From positions 1 to 5,449 of the forward strand of contig JAGQUY010000328.1 of the NCBI GenBank assembly GCA_020438245.1: a DNA stretch of 5,449 nt, given 5' to 3'. Below, in pieces: positions 1-5,449 of this stretch. This DNA is from Bacteroidota bacterium (GTDB lineage Bacteria; CLD3; SB21). The first letter of the stretch is position 1. Each line of letters opens with the position of its first letter. The notes below the pieces were generated by a model that worked only from the letters and a program-made list of their open reading frames with translations, was not told the origin of the DNA and searched no databases. The translations under genes were made by a program, and so were the position numbers.

Positions 1-1
1 T

Positions 2-2065
2 CTCAACTTTGTCGTACTATTCGCGCTCGTTTTGGTTCTCGGAATTCTTGTCGACGATGCCATTGTCGTCATCGAAAATATTTACCGCCACCAACAGGAG
101 TACGGCAAAGACCCCATCCAGGCGGCCAAGGACGCCACTGCAGAAGTGGCCATTCCCGTCGCCACCTCAACCCTGACGACCATCGCCGGATTCCTGCCCA
201 TGCTTTTCTGGCCGGGCGTCGTGGGTGATTTCATGAGCTATCTCCCGCTCACCCTGATCATAACGATGGGTGCTTCGCTATTTACGGCCTTCTGCATCAG
301 TCCGGTTCAGGGTGCGCAATTCATTAATTATCAAATGGAAATCCAACGAGTGCGCGATGCGGTTACCAAGGGCAGCGTCTACAAAAGATACAACCCGTTC
401 AATTTGTTCTATCACTGGGTGGATGAAAAATTCTTCCCCGCCGCGCAAAGACACTATGTGAAGACGCTCTCTCTGACACTCCGGCACAAATGGCCGACTG
501 TGATTCTTTCCGGAGTCATGCTTTTTGGAATGATTGGTATTTTTGTCGTATTCAACCACGGCATTGAATTTTTTCCGGAAACCCAGCCCAATCAGGTTTC
601 CGTCACCATTTCCATGCCGCCCGGTACTCCGCTCGAAGTCACCAACGAGGTAACTTCTGTTTTGGAGGATCGGGCCAAACAGATCAAAGGTTCGGGGGAT
701 GTGGAATTCAGGGTTACCAACGTGGGCACGTCGGAGGATCCGTTTGATTTCGGGGCGACCGGAACTCCGAACAAGGCGCAGATTGCAGTCAACTTCTATG
801 AACGGACGGAGCGAAAGCAAAATTCTTTTGAAACGTTGGAGGAAATCCGCTCGGCAACCGGACAATTGCCCGGTGCAGAAATCAAAGTGCAATCCCAGGA
901 AATGGGCCCTCCGGTGGGCGCACCGGTAAGTCTCGAGCTATCCGGGGAAGATTTTCGTACGCTCGCTGCCCTATCCAATCAGATTCAGAATGAAATCAGA
1001 TCCGTCGGAGGTCTGGTGGACCTGAAAGACGACTACGATCAGGGGCGTCCCGAAATCGAAGTGGTAGTCGATCGGGAGAAGGCCGCGTTGCTTGAGATGA
1101 GCACGGCGCAGATCGGATCGGTGGTTCGGACCGCCATCAGCGGAACGGAAGCTTCCAAGTTCCGGGTCGGCGAGGATGAGTATAAAATCACGGTACGATT
1201 GCGGGAAGATCAGCGGACATCCCCGAAAGATATAGAGAATCTGAATATCACGTTCATGAATAAGCACGGCAAGCTGCTGTCCATCCCCTTGGTCTCTGTC
1301 GCTTCGGTTATTCGTACGAGCGGAATCACCAATATCCGAAGAAAAGACCTCAAGCGGGTGATTACGATAACCGGCGATGCGCAGGGCCGGCTTGCGACCG
1401 AAGTATTGGCGGACGTCAAAACGAGGTTGTCGAAATTTCCGATGCCTGCAGGATATCGTATCGACTATACCGGTGAGAACGAAGAACAGGATAAAGCCAT
1501 GGCGTTTCTTGGAAGAGCCATGGTGATAACCATTCTCTTGATCTTTTTCGTTCTGGTGTCCGAATTTAATTCTGTAAAAGTCCCGTTGGTTATCATGATC
1601 TCGGTTCCGCTTTCGCTCATCGGCGTCTTCATCGGGTTGCTGGTAACGCAAACGCCGTTTGGAGTCATTATGACCGGCGTGGGAGTGGTCGCATTGGCAG
1701 GCATCGTGGTCAAAAACGCCATCGTTCTTCTTGATTTCACCAAACACCTGAAAGACAAAGGCATGACGCTGGACGAGGCGCTGATGGAAGCAGGACGTGC
1801 ACGGTTGCGCCCCGTCATGCTGACGGCCGCGACGACCATTCTCGGTATTCTTCCGCTGGCCACCGGCATCGACTTCGACTGGCGAAACTTTCACCTTGTA
1901 ACCGGCGCCGAAAGCAGCGACTTCTGGCGGCCGCTTGGAGTGGCCATTATCTTCGGGTTGTCGGTCTCTACGTTCCTGACGCTGGTCATCATTCCGACGA
2001 CGTATTCCTGGATGGACGACCGGGCGGCGTGGTTGAAAAAGCTTTTTAAGAGAACGTTGAATTAG
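2..2065 (+). CDS. RND efflux permease, HAE1 (AcrB-like) family, C-terminal part
   Basis: This is an inner-membrane proton-driven pump subunit that, in its family, exports hydrophobic or amphiphilic compounds through a periplasmic adaptor and an outer-membrane channel. The frame is open to the left edge (LNFVVLFALVLVLGILVDDA), so a TTG at 32 is not a start. The 687 residues present match AcrB from about TM4 to the end, and a full protein would be near 1080. Visible in order: TM4 with VDDAIVVIEN (paired aspartates at 53-58, matching AcrB D407/D408); TM5-TM6; TM7 near RHKWPTVILSG; the second periplasmic porter and docking region (about 570-1490); TM8-TM12. The TM10 lysine (VVKNAI, 1712-1714, AcrB K940) and the R and T of ARLRPVMLT (AcrB R971/T978) are kept, so proton relay residues look intact. 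VDD rather than the VDA of heavy-metal pumps favours the HAE1 class. Substrate unknown; adaptor and channel genes are not in view. It ends in TAG, overlapping the convergent gene. Confidence 0.95.
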   Translation, partial: LNFVVLFALVLVLGILVDDAIVVIENIYRHQQEYGKDPIQAAKDATAEVAIPVATSTLTTIAGFLPMLFWPGVVGDFMSYLPLTLIITMGASLFTAFCISPVQGAQFINYQMEIQRVRDAVTKGSVYKRYNPFNLFYHWVDEKFFPAAQRHYVKTLSLTLRHKWPTVILSGVMLFGMIGIFVVFNHGIEFFPETQPNQVSVTISMPPGTPLEVTNEVTSVLEDRAKQIKGSGDVEFRVTNVGTSEDPFDFGATGTPNKAQIAVNFYERTERKQNSFETLEEIRSATGQLPGAEIKVQSQEMGPPVGAPVSLELSGEDFRTLAALSNQIQNEIRSVGGLVDLKDDYDQGRPEIEVVVDREKAALLEMSTAQIGSVVRTAISGTEASKFRVGEDEYKITVRLREDQRTSPKDIENLNITFMNKHGKLLSIPLVSVASVIRTSGITNIRRKDLKRVITITGDAQGRLATEVLADVKTRLSKFPMPAGYRIDYTGENEEQDKAMAFLGRAMVITILLIFFVLVSEFNSVKVPLVIMISVPLSLIGVFIGLLVTQTPFGVIMTGVGVVALAGIVVKNAIVLLDFTKHLKDKGMTLDEALMEAGRARLRPVMLTAATTILGILPLATGIDFDWRNFHLVTGAESSDFWRPLGVAIIFGLSVSTFLTLVIIPTTYSWMDDRAAWLKKLFKRTLN

Positions 2066-2625
2066 AACAAGATACCGCCGCCAAACCCGATCAGACGGTG
2101 ATAGGCAGAGCCAATGCGTTTGATGGAAAAATCCGCGGACCACAACACTCGGCGGGAAAACATCTCGAGTCCGAACCCAACCGCTGCCAGAGCTCCATAT
2201 CCGATTTTCACGTTGGAGCGAAAGCCGGTCCCGGAAAGACGATGCAGAACGGGCCCTGCATCGGATCGGAAAAACAGACCTTTTCCGATTTGCACATCTG
2301 CAAAATACATCATGCTTGCAGATGGCTGATAGAATTCAATTTGAAGGCGATTGCCATAAGCGCTGTATCGATCAAAGTGGATTTGGGCTATGCCGCCAAT
2401 CAGCAGACGGTAGGTTTTACGAAAATAGTATCCGACCGGATCCAGACAAAGCGGAATATGCGTAACTTCCTGGACCCCACCGGCGAAATGAGTCCTCGCA
2501 TCGAGGGGTTTGCCGTATGCGGTGAGCATGTAGCCGGCGCCGGCGTAAAAATAGTGCTGCTTGGTTTCTTCCTGTGCTTGAAGCGTGAACACACTGCTAA
2601 GGAAGATGATAAGAAATCTGAACAT
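2062..2625 (-). CDS. Small exported protein, probable outer-membrane beta-barrel
   Basis: A complete 187-residue protein whose family I do not recognise. It begins with a Sec signal peptide (MFRFLIIFLSSVFTLQA, cleavage probably before QEE near residue 18). The mature part is rich in glycine and aromatic residues with alternating polar and hydrophobic positions (for example YFYAGAGYMLTAYG and LQIEFYQPSASMMYF), as in barrel strands. It ends GFGGGILF, with glycine at -5, isoleucine at -2 and a terminal phenylalanine, which fits the C-terminal beta-signal read by the BAM complex. About 165 mature residues would suit an 8-strand barrel. I chose the ATG at 2625 because the signal peptide starts there; no Shine-Dalgarno is visible upstream. 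The TAA stop overlaps the pump gene stop by 4 bases. It lies 155 bases downstream of the secreted-protein gene on the same strand, so it may have its own promoter. Barrel and location are inferred; the role is unknown. Confidence 0.82.
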   Translation of the reverse strand: MFRFLIIFLSSVFTLQAQEETKQHYFYAGAGYMLTAYGKPLDARTHFAGGVQEVTHIPLCLDPVGYYFRKTYRLLIGGIAQIHFDRYSAYGNRLQIEFYQPSASMMYFADVQIGKGLFFRSDAGPVLHRLSGTGFRSNVKIGYGALAAVGFGLEMFSRRVLWSADFSIKRIGSAYHRLIGFGGGILF

Positions 2626-2700
2626 ACTGGGCTGCGTACATCCGCTTTCGCTATTGCTGATTTAAGGTAGATACATAATCATAAGATGTCCAATACAATA
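2626..2700 (-). promoter_or_regulatory. Possible promoter and leader of the barrel-like gene
   Basis: The segment next to the barrel gene start is AT-rich at its distal end. Read on the minus strand it contains TATGAT (2678-2683) and TATGTA (2672-2677), either of which could act as a -10 element about 50 bases before the ATG. No convincing -35 hexamer lies 16-18 bases upstream of either. A loose TACCTTAA (resembling the Bacteroidetes -7 motif TAnnTTTG) is also present, with a TTG about 21 bases upstream. No Shine-Dalgarno is seen before the ATG. This is a weak guess based on position and composition. Confidence 0.2.
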
Positions 2701-2701
2701 G

Positions 2702-2717
2702 CCGCACCTTAATGCGG
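2702..2717 (-). terminator. Weak hairpin downstream of the secreted-protein gene
   Basis: An inverted repeat CCGCA / TGCGG with a 6-base loop lies about 65 bases past the stop of the secreted-protein gene. On the minus strand it is followed by CTATTGTATTGG, which is AT-rich but not a real uridine tract. The 5-bp stem is short for an intrinsic terminator. It could attenuate read-through into the barrel gene or be chance. Confidence 0.2.
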
Positions 2718-2744
2718 TTGATACGCGTGTTCGGTGATGTCGGC

Positions 2745-2760
2745 CTTTCCTACTTTCCTA
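2745..2760. repeat. Tandem 8-base direct repeat
   Basis: The unit ctttccta occurs twice in perfect tandem (2745-2752 and 2753-2760), 20 bases past the stop of the secreted-protein gene. It is clear in the sequence, but with two copies it is probably incidental or a small slippage site. Confidence 0.4.
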
Positions 2761-2780
2761 TTCCGCGGGGTACGCTCTAG

Positions 2781-4613
2781 TCATTTGATAAACATCATCT
2801 TTCTCGATCGAATTTGATCATCACATTCCAGTCTGGAAAAATATATCCCCGTGGGGACAATCGAGCCTTTGTCATTTTTTCCGTCCCAAACCACGCGATG
2901 ACTGCCTTTGCTGACGGTTCCGTCAACGAGTGTGCGGACTTTTTGACCAAGCGTATTGTATATGACAAGGCGAACATACCCATCCTTTCGTGTGTCATAT
3001 GAAATAGTTGTCGAAGGGTTGAAGGGATTTGGGTAATTGGAATTAAGCGTCAATTGCCCTGCTCCGTCTTGATAGTCTAGAGTAATATTGTCAAAGACTT
3101 GATCGTTGTCGGTATCATTCGTTCTGTAGGTCTTCGTCAGGTTTTCATCGTCCTCGAGAACCCACATAGAATCGTTTCCAGCTTCAAATGTGTCACTCGC
3201 TTTCCAGCGAAACCTGTGGTTCAGAAGTTTAACGGTTTCAATCATTGGCCGCAGAATCGCTTTCTTTTGCCTTCTTGTAAGATGTGAGGATTCTATTGGA
3301 TACCATCTGGAATCGGCAGATTGGTTTGGTGAATCAAAGGCCATTGATGTGTGGTCCGGGAAATCCAGTTCCGCGGCTTCCTCAAGGGGATTGCAAGGAT
3401 TACATTGACTCCCAACATATTCACATCTCAAGTCATTGGACCATACGCCAACCGTATCGTAATAGTCCTTCATAAAGCACTTAATGTCAAAACTGTATCC
3501 CCACGACGCTGTGGTCATAATGTTTATAGATTGGTTGCCGTTGCCAAGGTTCTGCCACGTTTGATTAAAATCGTACTTGATCCACCATTCACAATAGTAG
3601 GAACCACCGGATTGCCTCGGATAACTGCTGGTAAATGTGACATTCATCTTGCGATCAAATTCCGCCGGGCCGGAGATTGTGTGGGCTCTATTGAGTACAC
3701 GCTTGTAAATAGCATTGATACCTACATATTCATTTCCGGTTGTAAAAGTGCGTTGAGGATCTATTAGAACGCCATCACTCCAACGGGACAAGAAGTAGGG
3801 GAAAGTGCCGCACTTGATGTCGGTAAGGTAGTTTGGTACTGTTACGGTCAAATTTTTCGGTGCAAATCCCAAGGCAGAGTCAATGGTGTGGTTGAATTCG
3901 GTGAATGTATACGATGCTTCGTTTACCTGAACCTGATAGGTGAGATCGAACGGCAAATCAACATTCAATTTGAAGTTCTTGAATCGTGTAGTGTGCTGCC
4001 CCGGTGAAGCATTAGGAAGCTTGGTCGCGAGGTTCCAAATACCGTAAGCTGAGTTTGACTGAGTTGTTGAGCCGGGATCAACGGCATTATACATACTTAC
4101 TTGCCATGCGCTGGGAACTGACTCGGATGAATGGCATACAATGAAGAAATCCTGATTTTCATAACCATCGTCATGTCCGCTTGGACCTTGGCCATTAAGG
4201 TGTTGACCGTACTCGTCGTCTCGGAAATCGATATACCGAGTAAGCGGTTGGAACGGATTAAAGTTGCCATTCTCCACACTGCCAAATTCTGCTTTGTATT
4301 TGCCATAGAAAACAGTTCCATTGGTGCTGGCTGGCCTGCCGTCTCCGTGGGTGCCCTCACCCTCATAACACGCATCTAAATACAATTCAGAATCTCTAAA
4401 GAAGGTCATAATAGATCCAGGAAGTGGATTTAGAAACTTGTCAAAAGTCGTGACATCAGTAAGAGTGGAAACCTGGACAAAATAATTTGAGGAAGGAACT
4501 TGCTTTTGATTCTGGCTGTTGACCCAGTAAATGAACAATTCAGCCTCTGGATTTTGTTGAGTAAACAACGAAAAAGGGGTCAGTAAAAATAAGAGGATAA
4601 GCGCGGTTTTCAT
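2781..4613 (-). CDS. Secreted modular protein with T9SS type A sorting domain
   Basis: A complete 610-residue exported protein of unknown activity. Start: the ATG at 4613 has GGAGG six bases upstream; an in-frame TTG at 4619 abuts that site and is unlikely. Residues 1-19 form a Sec signal peptide (MKTALILLFLLTPFSLFT). Residues 20-225 match nothing I know and carry an acidic, glycine-rich patch near 84-150. About 228-303 resembles bacterial surface repeats with an RWSDG core (277-281) and INAIYK. About 311-402 looks Ig-like (ISGP, CEWW at 341-344, W371, C379). A CNPC pair lies at 404-407. Residues 500-508 (DTDNDQVFD) resemble a thrombospondin type 3 calcium loop. From N526 to the end is the sorting domain: NYPNPFNPSTT, a VRLVIYN strand, GQKVRTL, VVWDGKN, GIYF and KMMFIK. 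In this family the domain directs export by T9SS and surface attachment or release. No catalytic motif is seen. Translated with the upstream propeller gene, 18 bases away. Confidence 0.92.
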   Translation of the reverse strand: MKTALILLFLLTPFSLFTQQNPEAELFIYWVNSQNQKQVPSSNYFVQVSTLTDVTTFDKFLNPLPGSIMTFFRDSELYLDACYEGEGTHGDGRPASTNGTVFYGKYKAEFGSVENGNFNPFQPLTRYIDFRDDEYGQHLNGQGPSGHDDGYENQDFFIVCHSSESVPSAWQVSMYNAVDPGSTTQSNSAYGIWNLATKLPNASPGQHTTRFKNFKLNVDLPFDLTYQVQVNEASYTFTEFNHTIDSALGFAPKNLTVTVPNYLTDIKCGTFPYFLSRWSDGVLIDPQRTFTTGNEYVGINAIYKRVLNRAHTISGPAEFDRKMNVTFTSSYPRQSGGSYYCEWWIKYDFNQTWQNLGNGNQSINIMTTASWGYSFDIKCFMKDYYDTVGVWSNDLRCEYVGSQCNPCNPLEEAAELDFPDHTSMAFDSPNQSADSRWYPIESSHLTRRQKKAILRPMIETVKLLNHRFRWKASDTFEAGNDSMWVLEDDENLTKTYRTNDTDNDQVFDNITLDYQDGAGQLTLNSNYPNPFNPSTTISYDTRKDGYVRLVIYNTLGQKVRTLVDGTVSKGSHRVVWDGKNDKGSIVPTGIYFSRLECDDQIRSRKMMFIK

Positions 4614-4617
4614 TGTC

Positions 4618-4630
4618 AACCTCCGAGGTT
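4618..4630 (-). promoter_or_regulatory. Ribosome binding site within an inverted repeat
   Basis: On the minus strand the gap between the propeller gene stop and the secreted-protein ATG reads aacctcggaggtt followed by gaca and ATG. GGAGG (4620-4624) sits 6 bases before the ATG at 4613, good spacing for a Shine-Dalgarno, and this decides the start. The same bases form an inverted repeat of 6-base arms (AACCTC / GAGGTT) around one G, so the site could pair locally, though the stem would be short after opening a loop. Confidence 0.75.
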
Positions 4631-4631
4631 T

Positions 4632-5447
4632 TCATTCAATCGCATATAGATGGTTGGTCTGTGATTCATCAATGTAGTTATAGCTTGTAAGATATAGACG
4701 CCCCTCCCGGCTTAGTGCGGGATACCCCCTGAAACTGACGGGAAATAACTCCGGCAGAACAAGGCGCCACAATCGATCGTGATTGTTATTAAACGCATAT
4801 AGATATTTGCCAACAGAGCCATAAATTGTTCCTGCGTCATCTATCAATAGAGATGACCAAGGGTCAATAAAGTGTGTCGGATCAAGGGCGGCGATTGAAT
4901 CCGCTTCGCCCGAGTCAAGACTGACTTGGTAGATAAAAGCGTTACCGAAGTAAAGAAAGTTTCCTCTCAATACTGGTTCGCTGATGGTGTTGGTCGCGAG
5001 AAGGCTCCAACGGAGACTGCCGAGGCTATTCACAGATCGAAGGGTCACATTATCACACTTAAAGTATGTGTTATCTTTTTGATCAACGAGAATGGTAAAA
5101 TGAATGATGTTATCAAGACGTGTTTGATAAAACCACTTCTTGTGCCCGTTGTAATCCAGCGCAACTATGCCGTTCAAATAAAACCCGCAAAAGATTAGAG
5201 TATGACCTGGAACTAGACGGACTCCATATTCTATTGGAGCATCATTGGAAAAGGTCCAGGCGACCGAGCCGTCTGAGTTGAAGCAGAAAACCGTGTCTGA
5301 AGCCGTGTAGATTCGGCCAAGATTGTCAATGATTGGATCAGCAGTAAATATTCCTCTCCTTGACCATTTGATATTGCCATTTGGGTCAAGTGCATAGAAA
5401 GTGCTGTCCCACATTACGAAGTAGACTGTGCCGTCGTTTCCCAGTGC
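4632..5447 (-). CDS. PQQ-type beta-propeller repeat protein, C-terminal part
   Basis: A partial protein of 271 residues; the frame runs open through the right edge (ALGNDGTVYFV precedes the first in-frame ATG at 5414, and that stretch is itself a propeller strand), so the true start is outside the window. The repeats follow the PQQ/YncE-like pattern: D-x-x-G-x-I/V-Y, then L/F-x-A-F/L-N/D-x-x-G, then a W strand. Examples are ALDPNGNIKW, CFNSDGSVAW and ALDYNGHKKW, with blade tryptophans at fragment residues 28, 64, 105, 147 and 227. A spacing of 36-42 residues gives about six blades here, one lacking the Trp. The end HLYAIE is half a blade, as expected if the ring closes with strands from the missing N-terminus. 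There is no C-terminal sorting domain or membrane anchor. No dehydrogenase catalytic motif is seen, so a binding or scaffold role is likelier than quinoprotein enzyme activity. It is the upstream gene of a pair with the secreted protein. Confidence 0.85.
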   Translation of the reverse strand, partial: ALGNDGTVYFVMWDSTFYALDPNGNIKWSRRGIFTADPIIDNLGRIYTASDTVFCFNSDGSVAWTFSNDAPIEYGVRLVPGHTLIFCGFYLNGIVALDYNGHKKWFYQTRLDNIIHFTILVDQKDNTYFKCDNVTLRSVNSLGSLRWSLLATNTISEPVLRGNFLYFGNAFIYQVSLDSGEADSIAALDPTHFIDPWSSLLIDDAGTIYGSVGKYLYAFNNNHDRLWRLVLPELFPVSFRGYPALSREGRLYLTSYNYIDESQTNHLYAIE

Positions 5448-5449
5448 GA

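Noticed and set aside
32..34. TTG as start of the pump gene
   Set aside because: The frame continues to the left edge with sequence typical of TM4, so the gene is simply cut by the window.
278..892. 204-codon minus-strand open frame opposite the pump gene
   Set aside because: No signal peptide, domain or ribosome site; antisense to clear TM and porter sequence.
971..2143. Long 390-codon open frame on the minus strand opposite the pump gene
   Set aside because: Its translation is rich in R, H, Q, N and D with no domain, and it mirrors a strongly supported RND gene. It is a coding shadow.
2098..2670. 190-codon plus-strand open frame covering the barrel gene
   Set aside because: The opposite strand has a signal peptide, barrel pattern and terminal phenylalanine, while this frame has no recognisable features.
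2626..2780. Small RNA, tRNA or short gene in the only sizeable gap
   Set aside because: No cloverleaf, strong structure or credible short open frame was seen; only a weak hairpin, an AT-rich stretch and a two-copy 8-base repeat.
4131..4379. Hydrophobic 82-codon plus-strand frame resembling a small membrane protein
   Set aside because: It lies entirely antisense to the secreted-protein gene, with no ribosome site. Its hydrophobicity can come from reverse reading of that gene.
5412..5414. ATG as start of the propeller gene
   Set aside because: The eleven codons upstream encode a typical propeller strand (GNDGTVYFV) and there is no ribosome site or signal peptide at this ATG.
4632..5447. Quinoprotein alcohol or glucose dehydrogenase
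   Set aside because: Only the generic propeller repeat is seen, with no catalytic or cofactor-site motif in the part present; the repeats alone do not show enzyme activity.

Overview
The window looks like chromosomal DNA from a Gram-negative bacterium of the FCB superphylum (Bacteroidetes, Ignavibacteria, Calditrichaeota, Marinimicrobia or a related uncultured lineage). The best marker is the C-terminal domain of the protein at 2781-4613. It starts with the NYPNPFNPSTT signature and ends KMMFIK, the usual form of type IX secretion (T9SS type A / FlgD-like) sorting domains in that group. An RND drug pump and an outer-membrane barrel-like protein fit a two-membrane cell. The clear Shine-Dalgarno before 4613 argues mildly against a strict Bacteroidetes host, since that phylum mostly lacks such sites. 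The species cannot be named.

Layout: (1) 2-2065, plus strand: the C-terminal two thirds of an HAE1-type RND efflux permease, cut by the left edge. (2) 2062-2625, minus strand: a small exported, probably outer-membrane beta-barrel protein that converges on the pump gene and overlaps it by 4 bases. (3) 2626-2780: a 155-base gap with an AT-rich stretch, a weak hairpin and a small tandem repeat. (4) 2781-4613, minus strand: a 610-residue secreted modular protein with a T9SS-type sorting domain. Its start is corrected here from a TTG at 4619 to the ATG at 4613. (5) 4632-5447, minus strand: the C-terminal 271 residues of a PQQ-type beta-propeller protein, cut by the right edge.

Genes 4 and 5 are 18 bases apart with a ribosome binding site in the gap, so they are almost certainly one transcript running right to left. 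Both are probably envelope or surface proteins. They are also clearly lower in GC than the pump gene (about 43-45% against about 55% in the 60-base lines I counted), so this half may be an accessory block.

I see no mobile element, CRISPR array, RNA gene, toxin-antitoxin pair or defence system. The least explained parts are the N-terminal 200 residues of the secreted protein, its pairing with the propeller, and the orphan barrel protein.
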